From NCBI GenBank assembly GCA_029378245.1, contig JARKIF010000072.1:62001-126000 (forward strand): DNA of 64,000 nt, given 5' to 3'. A program made the position numbers and the translations under genes. This document shows, one piece after another, positions 34,780 through 45,845 of this stretch. Numbering within the stretch: the first letter of the stretch is position 1; each line of letters starts with the position of its first letter. The notes beneath the pieces are model-generated. The model searched no databases, was not told the DNA's origin, and saw only the letters and a program-made list of their open reading frames with translations. Origin of the DNA: Roridomyces roridus. Taxonomy: Eukaryota > Basidiomycota > Agaricomycetes > Agaricales > Mycenaceae.

Positions 34780-35150
34780 AGGCAGAGGAAGGAAGCATAT
34801 GAATGAATGGGAACTCAATGCCCAGGAGCTCAACACTTTCGATAGCAGAGAAATGAAGCAATCCAGCTCTTGAGGGCATAGATGCACGAGTGAATGGGAA
34901 CTGAATGCCCGAATGTCATGACTCATGGGAACTGTATGTCCGAAAACACTCGACGCGTTCGATGGCGGAGGAATACAGCAATACAGCAATACAGCACTAG
35001 AGGGCATAGATTGGGAACTGGATACCCAAATTTTATGGGAACTAGATGCCCGAAAACTCGACACTTTCGATAGCGGAGAAATGCAGCAATCCAGCGCTCG
35101 AGGGCGTAGATGCATATGAATGGGCACTCGATGGCCAGGAAGGAGAAAGC
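34780..35150. repeat. Tandem repeat, three units of about 85-125 bp
   Basis: Three successive units share the order TGGGAACTNNATGCCC, then CTTTCGATAGCGGAGAAATG, then CAGCAATCCAGC, then GAGGGCATAGATG, with indels between units. Each unit contains one copy of the CGATAGC core found in the arrays upstream. Confidence 0.65.
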
Positions 35151-35516
35151 CATAGGAGGGGAAGCAGCGAGCGCCTGAGAGCATAGGTGTGTTGTAGAAG
35201 GGGTTTGAAGGCCCAGCATTGACGGCCGAGAGGAATGAGTTCGACTGATAGCGGGAGATGTAGGATAATTCCAGAGCAAGCGATGGATGATAGCCGCGAT
35301 GGCATATAGGACTTGTAGTGGGGAGAAAGAGGGGCAACGGCACAAATAGAGGGTCATAGGACCCGTAGAACTCACCTCAGTCCCAGCCACCACTCATATA
35401 TGTTGTCCTATTGAAACACAAAGTCCAATTGAAGCAAGTGTATCCAGACAGAAACGGGGCCAAAAAGGTCGTTCCCAGCAGAGAAAACAAGATGAGGTGG
35501 AGTAGTTGCAGTCAGA
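35151..35516. other. No recognisable gene
   Basis: This is the spacer between the tandem repeat and repeat R2b. Only short frames without family features are present. Confidence 0.4.
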
Positions 35517-35684
35517 GAAAAGTTTTGGAGACTCCGGAGGGTGGATTCCTCAATGTAGGCGCTGCATTGCACGAAGTGCTGGCAGATAGTCGTGGTGCGA
35601 TGAGAGAAGTGCGGATCACAGATCATGTATCACTCCGCTGTCACAAGAACCCGTCCTGCTTTCGCAAGCTCATCAGTACTTCAC
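35517..35684. repeat. 168-bp direct repeat R2, copy b
   Basis: This is the second copy of the repeat at 30910-31077, about 4.4 kb downstream and in the same orientation. After the repeat the sequence diverges completely (AATGGTGGAGCC here, R1b there). Confidence 0.85.
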
Positions 35685-36633
35685 AATGGTGGAGCCGTGG
35701 TTGTCTTGGGAAGTTTCTCTTGCAAATCGGACTGGGCGCTGCCCCACTGACTGCGAGAGTAAGTCGATTACCTACTTGAAGCTGAACAATCCGCAGTGCC
35801 GTTCCTGAGGCACAGTGGCACAATTGAAACCGATCAATTCGATCCACATGCGATGCAACGGTGCCACTTTGACAGATTCAGCCTCGGCAGACAAAGGTGC
35901 CTATACCCCATTTCACATGGAACTCTGACGACGTCATGAGTACCGACTGGAAGGTTGGAAACAGATTTCAAAGACTTCGCGAACGTGCCGCACATGTGCA
36001 GTCAATTCATTCGGTGGAGCCTCAAGAGTCAGGATCATAATTGTGCACAAATTCAGCTCCAGACTATCCCCTCTCTATAGCTTCTATTTTTATCCCAGGT
36101 GAATGTAGCGGTAGCGAAAAGTTGGTATCGGAACGTGGTGATGATGGGCTCGGCAGCCTCTCGGCTTTCGTCGGCTGAATTCGGCACGCACTGTGGTTAA
36201 TCAGTACACATATAGCTTGGCAGCGACAACCAAAGTGAAAATGGCTGGAATCTGCAACATCAATAGGCTCCCAGACAACACACAATATTTGAGTACTCAA
36301 ACGGACATATTCCCTTGATGTTTCCACTGGGCAATACATTCCGTTCCCCACCAAACACAGGTCTCGCCTCCACTCCCCTTCCAAATCAACTCGCCACCTC
36401 TCCTCTGGAAGGACGCGATCAAAATCGTCGTAGGATTGAGCGAGAGCGATTTCTCGACTTTACGGTACGTCGAGAGTTGAGAGTCCAATTAAACCCAAAC
36501 TCTGGATTTACCGTGAAGTGGGACATCGCTTTCCCTCGATCGAACGACAAGTTCGACGTGGTCCATCCAGCGAGGAGTCGGCAAATCCATTCGGAACAGG
36601 AGAGTGGAGGCGAGGGGCGCCTTGCATGGTGGG
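35685..36633. other. Intergenic, no recognisable gene
   Basis: A 151-codon plus-strand frame (36315-36770) runs on into the Copia LTR and has no recognisable features. The segment holds the pre-insertion flank of the Copia element. Confidence 0.4.
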
Positions 36634-36638
36634 ATGTT

Positions 36639-36813
36639 ATTGGCAGATGTTCACGTCGAATACAAGATGGGGGAAAAGTCTGTTTATTCTATGAAATTTA
36701 CAGGGCCTTATATACTACTCAGAGCACTGTGGCGCAGTATTATTCTCACTACGGCGTAGTCGTCTTCTGACGGATTGACCGAGATTCCTCCGTCTCGTTC
36801 CCATATGCCAACA
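36639..36813 (-). repeat. Copia 3' LTR
   Basis: This 175-bp LTR is bounded on the plus strand by TATTGGCAGATG and CATATGCCAACA. It contains AGGGCCTTATATACTACTC, a TATA-like segment. Its partner is the interrupted LTR at 42996-43113 plus 45776-45840; the shared parts differ at only a few positions. Confidence 0.85.
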
Positions 36814-36820
36814 CTCCCCC

Positions 36821-36904
36821 TCAAGCCGACAGAAGTCCCATGTTCGAACAGAATTGTTCGTGCTTCGTGCGGGGCAAGGCTTTGGTCAGAATCTCTGCAA
36901 CCAT
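36821..36904 (-). pseudogene. Severed C-terminus of the Copia RNase H
   Basis: The minus-strand reading MVAEILTKALPRTKHEQFCS ending MGLLSA is the typical last segment of Copia polyproteins, just before the polypurine tract. It is cut off from the rest of pol by the 1.35-kb solo LTR. Confidence 0.85.
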
Positions 36905-38258
36905 TGTTGAGCGGGCGAACGGAGCACGATAGAAACGGCGACTTACAGGCATCTTGCGCACCTGATGGCGCATCAGACGGCGTTCGAGATGCATAGATCC
37001 GGACAAGTGGCAATTCCGCGGACATGTTGCGCACGAGGCGGACTTGTTCTGATCAAGGGAACAATGTTAGCGAACCAGGAAAGGCAACTAGAAGGTGTCA
37101 TACCTGAAACGAGGGGCTGACAGAGAAGTCGACGGCGAGCTCAAGTCAAGACGGACGGAGAGTGGATGGAGGACGAGTCATGGCAAGAGTTGAACTAGGC
37201 AGGAGGCCGTGGAGATGATGGGTCGAGTCAGAAAGGAGCGGTGTGGCCAGGAGCAACGGAGGGTCGAGGAAGTGGTGGAGAAGAAGCAAGGCCGAGGCTG
37301 TGCTGACGGCATCCGGAGTCACATGCCTGGCACGAGTCACGCGTAACTTGACGATCAAACGCGTCGCGTTCAACTCGCATCCTCAACTCTATGGTCGAGT
37401 CATGCTCCAGTCATGTTGGGAGGACTTCTGGCAACGGAGAACAATGGGTGGAGCCACAAGATGACTTGGTGCAGCCTGTGCAGGTAGCAACAGACAGATG
37501 AGAAGCACAATCTTGACGATAAGACGCGTTTTGGGGCAGTGGACGTGTTCTGGAAGCACAAGAACCACACAACAGGATGACTCGGGCCCAGGGGCTCAAT
37601 GACTCACGCAAAATAATTATCGAGACAATAGCAAGCTATTGTTCTCTCGGGCCCGCGCAATAAAATATTCAAACATTGGGCGTTTCAGCGTTTCTGAACG
37701 CTTGATTGGGATGGATTTGGCTGGAATAGGAACAGGGACGTGGTTACGAAGGATTTTAAATTGCAAGTTTAGCCTGGTGGGTGCATATTTGTAGGGACCA
37801 AACACTAGGGGTATATAAGGACCCAGGAAATTTTGTAGTAGGAGGCTTGGCCCCCACTTTTGGGGTGTAATAAATCGCTCTCACAAGGGAACTTGGTTAC
37901 GGACGGAATCGGACAACGACAGGGAACTTACGGATACGGGAACTTACGGGAACGGAACGAAACGGATTTGGAACGGCTACGGGACGGATTAGGATTAGGT
38001 TTTAGGTTTTACAGGACAACGACGACAACACAGTAACACTCTCGACTCTACCCATCACAACCATCACACACCCACACCCATCATCACAGATTCGATTTAC
38101 CTTCTGAATTCGTATAGGCTCTATACGGCAGCCCGAACCCCCGAACACAACATACTTGCCAGCGCGCGTTTCGATCACGACCAGTATCAGAACTCCCTCT
38201 CAATTAGGGTTATTGTTTTGGTTTTGGTTTTAGGGTTGAACGCACACTCAGCATTTCA
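36905..38258 (+). mobile_element. Solo LTR (about 1.35 kb) inside Copia pol
   Basis: It starts TGTTGAGCGGGCG and ends GCATTTCA, flanked by (A)CCAT at 36900-36904 and 38258-38262. It contains a TATA box (TATATAA near 37812) followed by AATAAA (near 37869) in plus orientation, and tandem GGGAACTTACGG-like units near 37920-37960. There is no coding region. It separates the Copia RNase H from its last residues. No matching internal region is in the window. Confidence 0.75.
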
Positions 38259-40331
38259 CCATGTTGTTGGTGGGGCAGTACTGGACACTGATAACACCCT
38301 GTTTGATACATTCCCGAATAAAATGATTCTCTATACGAAAATGTTTTGATCTTGCATGGTGCTGAGGATCGTGCGCAATGGATATGGCCGATTGATTGTC
38401 GGAATAGATCAGAGTCGAGCTCTCCGCTGGGAAATCAAATGGAAGTGCATGGAATAAATATTGGAGCCAGATTGCATGGCGTGTCGCAGCGGTAAGAGCT
38501 GAGTATTCAGCTTCGGCGGTGCTGAGTGCAACGGTGGGCTGTTTCTTCGAGTGCCAAGCAATGGGTCCACCAGCAAGAAGGTGAATATACCCTGAGACTG
38601 ATTTGCTGTCGTCGGGGTTGGATGCAAAGTTGGCGTCGCTATAAGCGCCGTAGTTGTTGAAGATCGAGTCCGAGTCGGACCGGTAGTCCGAACCTCCGAA
38701 AGTGATCCGTCGATGACGTGTGCCTTTCAGGTACCGGAACACTCTCTTCACTCCCGTCCAGTGCGTCGCGCTCGGATTGCTCGTGTACGCTCCAAGTCTC
38801 GCAACGGCATATGCGATATCCGGACGGCTGACGGTTGCGAGCCAGATCAGCGAGCCTATGTACTCGGCAAAGCTGTGGCCTCGCTCGTCGGTGGTCTTCC
38901 CTTCTGCGGGATTCTTCTCCAAGATGATGTTCGGGTCCATCGGCGTGGCAACTGGCGACATCTCCTGGTACCCGTAACGGCTCAAGACTCCGTCGATATA
39001 GTGTTCCTGCGAGATCTGGATGGTTCTCGTGGCACGGTCACGGTATATCTCGATACCAATGAGCTTCTGTGGCTCTCCGAGGTCGTTGATTTCGACCTCC
39101 TTCTTCAAGGCAGCCTCTGTGGCTGATAGCATGGTGGTGTGATTGCTGAATAGCAGTAAGTCATCGACCCAGACCGTGATAATCGTGTAATGATCTCCGA
39201 TTTGGCGTAGATACACGCCGTGGTCGATGTCGAGTCGGTGAAAGCCCAACTTGGTGAGTATGGTGTGAAGCTTTCGATTACACTCTCGTCCTGACTGTTT
39301 CAGACCGTACAACGTCTTCCTCAGACGACACTTGCGTCCGGAGCCGTCATCAAAACCGGGAGGCTGATCCATGAACACCTCCTCGTGTAAATCTCCGTTG
39401 AGATACGCTCCCTTCACGTCTAACTGTCTCATCTCTAGATCCTTTACAGCTGCGATGGCGAGTAGCGCTCGAAGTGATTCCAGACGGACGACGGGGGAGA
39501 ATGTGTCGAAGTAGTCGACGCCGGGGACTTGTGAGTAACCCTTGGCTACGAGTCTCGCTTTGTAGCGGACAATCTCCCCTTGCTGACCTGTCTTTAGGTC
39601 AAATACCCAACGACATCCAACGGGCTTTCTCTCTGCGGGGCACTCCTCGAGCTCCCACGTTCCCATCGTCGTCAAGTTAGCCAGTTCTGCGTCAATCGCC
39701 TCACGCCACTTGGGCCATTCGGGCGACGCGCGTGCTTCCTCAATATTACGCGGAATATTGGGCTTAGCCTCGTCGACCTCTCCGAGTGCTGCCATGTATG
39801 CGATGTGCGCACTGGTCTCTCCGTCGTCGCCATCATCCTCGGCGTCGCGGGTACGATTCGGGCGGTCAGATTGCCCTCTGCGCGCGTCGGGGTTTCCAAG
39901 TTTCAGATAATTGTGATCTGAAGTCGGACGGGTAAGCCTCCGAAGCGGAATCGCATTCAGCTGATTTGGCTTGGGGTCAAGTTCTGTTGCAAGCTGTGGA
40001 GTGGATGGTACCGGCTGCGGCGCTGTGTGCGTCGCTTTGCTGGGCGTTGTGGGCGCGGCAGTCCCTTCGCTCTTCAGCGGTGGTGGCTTTGCGGGTGTGG
40101 ACAGTGGTAGCTTTCCAGGTGCGTGCTGTGCCGTCGATCCTGGTGCTTGCTGAATCGATGCAGATGTGCTGTTCGACGCTGGCGTTGTTTTCTCCCCCTC
40201 GGATAGCACATCAAACTCGGTGAAGGCCGTCTCGGGGTCGGTGAACGTGAAGTTGCGGGAGATTTTAACGCGGTGTGTCGTTGAATCGTAGTACCGTACT
40301 GCTTTGGGTCCATCTAGATAGCCGCAAAATA
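38248..40331 (-). pseudogene. Copia reverse transcriptase and RNase H part of pol
   Basis: After a Pro/Thr-rich linker, the RVT_2 domain starts near WREAIDAELANLTTMGTWEL and continues with VGCRWVFDLKT, VARLVAKGYSQVPGVDYF-type blocks and RQLDVKGAYLNGDLHEEVFM. The VWVDDLLLF catalytic motif follows. RNase H blocks are SRPDIAYAVARLG, YSDANFASNPDDSKSVSGY, ALSTAEAEYSAL and DNQSAISIAHD. The frame is open but is cut from the integrase part by the SINE at its 5' side and from its last 25 or so residues by the solo LTR at its 3' side. Confidence 0.9.
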
Positions 40332-40679
40332 GGGGATGCGTGGTTGAGCGGGTGTGCCACCATCCTAACCAAAATGGTCATTTGGTTGCCTGACGGCGAA
40401 AAGCCCGGAGGTCGCAGGTTCAAGTCCTGGCAAGAACCGTAGGCGGTTTAGTGGGTATTCTTCCGGTTGAAATCCCGGTTGCCGAGTCCCACAGTACCGT
40501 GACTTGTTCAGTCACGTGTCTGCATAAATGCATTCCGACCTGGAGTTTACAAGGCAGCTTCTACTTCCTAGAATGCCGTAAGTGGGTGTCATGCGGGAAT
40601 GCTTCTGCAGACCTGAGGGCACTGCTAACACGTCATAACAAAGACGTGGGCAAACACTCCAAAAAAAAAAAAAAAAATT
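40332..40679 (+). mobile_element. tRNA-like SINE inserted in Copia pol
   Basis: This 348-bp insertion has an 11-bp target duplication GCCGCAAAATA (40321-40331 and 40680-40690) and ends in a 17-A tail plus TT. Its 5' part holds Pol III-type promoter boxes: TGGTTGAGCGGG (A-box-like, near 40341) and GGTTCAAGTCC (B box, 40417-40427). The A-tail and long target duplication are hallmarks of LINE-mediated retroposition. The tRNA-like head does not fold as a functional tRNA. Its removal would rejoin the Copia frame exactly (IFCG | YLDG). Confidence 0.85.
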
Positions 40680-42875
40680 GCCGCAAAATATATGCTTGAT
40701 AGCTCTGTCATCCAGCTTTGAGTTGCTCTTGACGTCCTCGCGAAAAATCCATACGGGCGCGCCGAACTCCTGGAAGTGAGAAACATCGGGTTTCTCCTTT
40801 GTGAATATCTCGTGCGGCGTCTTCCCATCGGGAAGCGCCTTGGTGGGCGAGCGGTTGCGAATATATGCGGCATATGTGACTGCAAACTCCCATAGACTCT
40901 TTGGTAAGTTCTTCTCTGCTAACATCGCTCTAGCCAACTCGAGTAGAGTGCGGTTGGTTCGCTCAGAAACGCCGTTCTGTGACTGGGAATAAGGTGCCGT
41001 TGGTTGCAACTCAATACCTTTCGATGCAAGTGCTGACTTGAGCTTCTCGTTCAGGTACTCGGTTCCCACGTCAACGCGAATCCACTTCGGCTTGTAGCCG
41101 TACTGCCGCTCCACCCACTCGACATACTCCAGCACCTTTGCTTTCGCCTGGTCCTTCGTCTTCAAGAACAAAATTGTTCTGCGACGGATCGCATCATCGG
41201 TAAAGGAAATATAATAATAGTTCCCCTCTGTTGACCATGTGCGCGCAGGACCCCATAGGTCGCTGTGAGTGCCTTCTCCCGGGTTCTCAGAACGGTGAAG
41301 GGCTTTGTGTGGGAATGGCTTGCGATGCATCTTGGCTTGGATGCACGCCTCGCAAATCTCGGCGTTGGATTTGCTGTCGGGTTTGATGGTGAGTCCTTCA
41401 ACGGAGTTGTGGCGAATGATGAGCTCTAATGTTGAGTCAGAGACATGGCCGTATCTGCGATGCCAGGCTGCCCAGCTGTCTGGGTCCGATTTCTCGGCGT
41501 CGGCGGGATTTGCTCTATTCCCAACTCTCACTGCGCGGACGTTGTCCAACCAGTAGAGCCGGAATTTCTTCTTTGCTTCCAAGACGAGCCGTCCCGATCT
41601 ATTCCGAATCTCAGCCTTGCCCTGCTTAAACGACGTAGCTCCCCCTGCTTCGTCAATGCGGGAAACCGACAGCAAATTATTGACTGCCGTAGGTGCGTAC
41701 AGTGTGTTGTACAAACTGATTGTTTCCCTCTTGCCGTTGACGATGCTCTCCAGGGTGACTGTTCCACGACCGCATGCCTGAACAGCGTTGTCGCCCAGTC
41801 CGTTTATCGTTTCGCCAGTGACAGGTGTATACTCCGTGAAGATGTCCCGATTGTTCGTGATGTGAACAGTGCAGCCCGAGTCTGCAAGCCACGCGTCTTT
41901 AGATAGACGCGTACCGAAGTGAGGTTGGTTGGAATGGAACGCCATAAATGCGCTGTGAGGGCCAGAGTCATCTCGACTATCATTCGTGCCAAGGTGAGCT
42001 GAATTGCCCTTCCTTCCTTTCCGGATCCCTTTCCTCCCCTTCCAATCATTGGGGCGCTGGCCTTCCTTGCCGCCTCCCTTGCTCCAACAGTCCCTAGCCA
42101 TGTGCCCGGGACTTCCACAATTGAAGCATTTGCCGCTGTCGGATCCCGTCGGTGCGCGGGTTTGGTTCCTTCCGAATAACGCTGATCCCGTTGTCGATTC
42201 TCCGGCCTTCTCCTTACGACGACGATGTTCCTCAAGAATGAGGGCGACTAACTCGTGGGATGTCACGGTAATAGTCGCGGCAGATGTGCCGGTTGTCGAG
42301 GTGGATGTGGATATGGGACTTGTGGTGAGTGCACCGTTGTTCGCAGCCAGATATGAGCTAGTGAACGTGTCCCAAGACTCGGGAAGAGAGGTGATCAAGG
42401 CGATGAGGAACTCCTGGTCCGATACCAGGCTGCTCATGGTGTTGAGCTGTTCTTGAATAGCACGCAGCTCCGTGATGTGGGCCGCAATGTCGCTGCCTTC
42501 GTCGGCAATTGTGCGATATAATCTACGCCGATACGACATGATCCCTAGCTGACCTCGCGCTTCCTTGGCCGTGCACAGCTGCGTCCACATTTGACGCGCC
42601 GTCGATGCCCCCGCAACATGTACCATCTGGGAATTACCTAAGGCGAGCTCAATCTTGCTCCTTGCCTTCCCATCCTTCTTTATCCATACCCCGATAGCCT
42701 TCGTCTCGTCCGCTGTGGGCTTTAACGGGTCAGCTGCCGTCGGGAAAAGCTCGGTGCCGTCGACATAACCCTCAAGGTCATTGTCTCGAAGAATTGCGCC
42801 GATGCGGCGCTTCCACGGCATCCAGTTGTCCTCATTGAGGAGTTCGATCCGAGTCGTTGATGTGCTGTCGGTCAT
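40680..42875 (-). pseudogene. Copia Gag, protease and integrase part
   Basis: It starts MTDSTSTTRIELLNEDNWMP at 42875 just inside the 5' LTR. The Gag-like region (UBN2-type, residues about 10-190) is followed by the zinc knuckle CFNCGSPGHMARDC (250-263). The aspartic protease is WLADSGCTVH (DSG at 332-334). The GAG-pre-integrase segment has WHRRYGHVSDSTLE, and the integrase core has HSDLWGPARTWS, then IRVDVGTEYLN and NGVSERTNRTLLELAR. The frame is open until the SINE, where it runs into poly-T-encoded Phe residues. Virus-like particle assembly and integration are the normal roles of these domains. Confidence 0.9.
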
Positions 42876-42995
42876 GGTAGAAGTCGGGTAGTGTGATGGT
42901 GAGATGGGCGTTGGGATGGGTCAATGGAACAATGTCGAGTGTCGCTATATTGATGTTTATTCGTGTATTAGTTGTATGGCGCGGGGCCCATAACC

Positions 42996-43113
42996 TATTG
43001 GCAGATGTTCACGTTGAATACAAGATGGGGGAAAAGTCTGTTTATTCTATGAAATTTACAGGGCCTTATATACTACTCAGAGCACTGCAGCGCAGTATTA
43101 TTCTCACGACGGC
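42996..43113 (-). repeat. Copia 5' LTR, inner part
   Basis: This is the gag-proximal two thirds of the 5' LTR, matching 36639-36757 with few differences. It is interrupted after CTCACGACGGC by the TIR element. Just inside it, the minus-strand sequence GGTTATGGGCCCCG is the likely primer-binding region. Confidence 0.8.
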
Positions 43114-45775
43114 CACCCGTAGCAGTGGTCCCAATGCAAAGTAAGTCGATAACACTCCAGCGTGCCAATGCAAAGTTCACTGAGACTTGTCGGCCCACTG
43201 AAATTTAGTAGGGCCAGTTCCCCGGCAGGTGTTGGGTGACGCCGGCATCCCTCGGTTAGTGTTGAGTTTGATGGCAAGCACATATCCGTTGGAAATGGAG
43301 AAAATGGCTGATGGCAGATGTGATAACCATAAACATTGAGTCATGCCATCAGAACAACCCAAGGAATCATTGATACCTTTATCAATCGGTGAACACCCCC
43401 GGCATGGATCAAAAAACAATACAGGATCAAAAAATCAAAGTTGTAGAGTAAATTTCTAGCTACAGATTCACCCTATATAGTACTAGCTCAAAAAGCTTGG
43501 CTGGTTCAGGAAATGCAAAATACTTTCCAAGCCCCGGCTTCAAGAATGTGAAACCCCTTTACTATATGGTTCAAAATGTGTGGGCCACTTCTTAGGGTGT
43601 TTTGATGAAGATTTTTGGGGCACACGGCACAGGACAGGGTTAAGAGAGGTACAACATGTGCGGCCCGTGCATCGAATAGCCTCCTATGCAACAGTTATCA
43701 TGGTGGCCTAGTGTAGTGGTTTCCGTGTTTCTTAATAACCTTTGGCTTATTCATCCATTTTGCAACGGTCTGGAGTTCAAATCCCGGCACGCACATCCCT
43801 TTTTTGTAGCCTCCATATGCTGTGATGCCTCCCTTCAGATCCTTTGAGTCTCTGTATACTTACTCTAGCACTCCTCCAGATGGGCCACATGTCTTTACAC
43901 CAGCCATTTATGCTCTCTAAGAGGGGCAACTACTCAATGATTCCAAACATTGATTCCTTGGTAGTGACTGCTATTCTTGACCAGATGTGTGATCTGTGTG
44001 TTCAAAGTCTGATCCTAACCTACAGTAGCCCATATTTGAACATGGTTCAACTAAGGACCATGATCTCAGAGAGATTATGGCTGAACTCTGGGAGCAGTAG
44101 CTGGACCCCAGTTCTCACTACAGGTAGCTACTACACTGGTTCCAACACCACAATGGACATGACCCTTGCCATTAGAATCTAATGGATGCAAGAAACTACC
44201 CAAAATATGGGCAAAGACCTGAGATCTGAGTGCAATCATTTTCAGCTGATCCCTCTTATTCTGCACCTAGAGAGCCATGTATCTGCATTGAGAGGTTCAA
44301 AACTATATGGAACATCTTATGATTACTCCCTCTACTCATATATGTAAAGGTTCTTGCAATATTCCTCTGGTTGAGTTGAGGTCTGTCCGTATTGAAGGGC
44401 AAGAATTTGTTCAAATGGCCAGTAGAGGTCTTGAACAGAACTCTATGGATCCTGTACCAATCCTCAAGATCAATGACATTTTCTGGACCCCTTGAGTTCC
44501 CTCTCCATACTGGTCACTTCCAATGGGCCAGATTCAACTCCATTGGTTCCCTATTAGCAGAATGATTGGAAAATCTCTGTGCATATAACTTGCCCTTATG
44601 AGAAGATATTCAACTAGTCTTTGCTGCTACAGGCTTCATGAAGGTAATAGAATCTGTATTTTATAGTTTGCCCAAGGAAGAAAATTGAAGAGCCTGAGCA
44701 TTACAAGGAACACCTTCTCTAGTGGCATATGTCCCTTTCCCCTAGCCCATTGAGCAGCTTTATACAATGGGACTTCAGACTCCATTCAGAATATATACTC
44801 ATTCCTTGGGGCACCAGAGATCGGGTTATCCAGTGCCACTATCAATACCTACACCTAGATCTACCTTTTATCTCATTCACTTATATTACTCTCCCAAGGG
44901 TCACATCCAGGCCGATATCTCAGATCTAGTATCCTATGTGGTACCAGAGCATGTTTCGACCACAGATCACACAATTGCAAGACAGAATGGAAATGATATC
45001 AAGGATGCAAAAATAAACACACCATTTGCACTTTTACAGCAGGTTCCTACACCGGATATGAGGATAGGTATTGTCAGACCATGTGAAAGGCTTATTATAG
45101 CAACAATAGTTGTCTGCAAGACCAGGCAAGGTTTCAAGAGGCAAGCACAATGGGAGTGCAAAAGCAGAAAATTGCCTATCTGGGCCAAAGGCGTAGTGGC
45201 CCAATTAGGAAGACCATCAGAAATGCCAAAGATTCTGAGATCCTGAGCTGATGGCGGCACCCCAAGGTCAGAAAAGACCACAATTGAGTGTGTAGGGAGT
45301 TGTGAGACCCAGTGGGCATCACAAGTATACCACTTAGACATAAAAGACTCGTGTTTGAAAAAGTATTTTGCATTTTGCGGGCCAACCAGTCAGTTTGATA
45401 TCAAACACTATTGACAACTCCTGTAGCCCTTGAGCGGCTCTACAACTTTGATTTTTCTGATGGCCGGATCATTCTTGATGCATGCCGCCGTTCTAAATCA
45501 CTCAGGGATTAATATCACGGTTTGGCACGGCCATCAATCATTTCTACCAATCCCGAGAAGGCCAAAGTCTGCCAAACAGTAAATTATTCAGTTTCAACAG
45601 TATATAGGTTTACCATCGAATTCTGATGTGCTGCCGCGGTGTGCCGATCAAACTGAAGGGCTGCCGGAGAGCTGCCCCTACCAAATTTTAGTGGTCCGAC
45701 AAGTCTCGACGAACTTTGCATTGGCACGCTGGAGTGTTCACGGCTTGTTTTGCATTAACACTACAGCATGGGCTG
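43114..45775. mobile_element. Non-autonomous TIR element (hAT-like?) in the Copia LTR
   Basis: The ends are imperfect long inverted repeats of about 115 bp: left 43114-43228, right about 45660-45775. They share AACACTCCAGCGTGCCAATG and AGACTTGTCGG. The termini read CACCCGTAGCAG and, on the other strand, CAGCCCATGCTG. A 7-8 bp imperfect duplication (CGACGGC left, CTACGGC right) corresponds to CTACGGC in the intact LTR. The 2.4-kb interior is clearly more AT-rich than its surroundings, with no transposase and no convincing gene. The superfamily is not certain; duplication length suggests hAT. Confidence 0.7.
43703..43805 (+). ncRNA. tRNA-like Pol III promoter relic
   Basis: TGGCCTAGTGTAGTGGTTT resembles an A box, and GAGTTCAAATCC about 70 bp downstream resembles a B box. 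TTTTTT follows at 43800. The T-arm does not pair well and no acceptor stem forms, so it is not a working tRNA. It is probably a pseudo-tRNA or SINE head. Confidence 0.3.
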
Positions 45776-45840
45776 CTACGGCGTAGTCGTCTTCTGACGG
45801 ATTGACCGAGATTCCTCCGTCTCGTTCCCATATGCCAACA
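45776..45840 (-). repeat. Copia 5' LTR, outer part
   Basis: This is the outer end of the 5' LTR, ending CATATGCCAACA, immediately followed by the GATGT duplication. It matches 36749-36813. Confidence 0.85.
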
Positions 45841-45845
45841 GATGT

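Larger units (their letters stand above)
36639..45840 (-). mobile_element. Full-length Ty1/Copia retrotransposon with three nested insertions
   Basis: LTR ends are at 36639 and 45840, flanked by the 5-bp duplication GATGT (36634-36638 and 45841-45845). Transcription is on the minus strand, so the 5' LTR is on the right. A purine-rich tract (TTGAGGGGGAG on the minus strand) directly precedes the 3' LTR, which starts TGTTGGCATATGG. Gag, protease, integrase, reverse transcriptase and RNase H are all recognisable in Copia order. The element is broken by a solo LTR (36905-38258), a SINE (40332-40679) and a TIR element inside the 5' LTR (43114-45775). Confidence 0.9.

Noticed and set aside
30910..35684. 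R2 copies as LTRs of a 4.8-kb retroelement
   Set aside because: The repeats do not start TG or end CA, there is no flanking duplication, and there is no gag or pol between them.
38713..39126. Plus-strand frames of up to 137 codons in the Copia region
   Set aside because: They are antisense shadows of the well-recognised reverse transcriptase.
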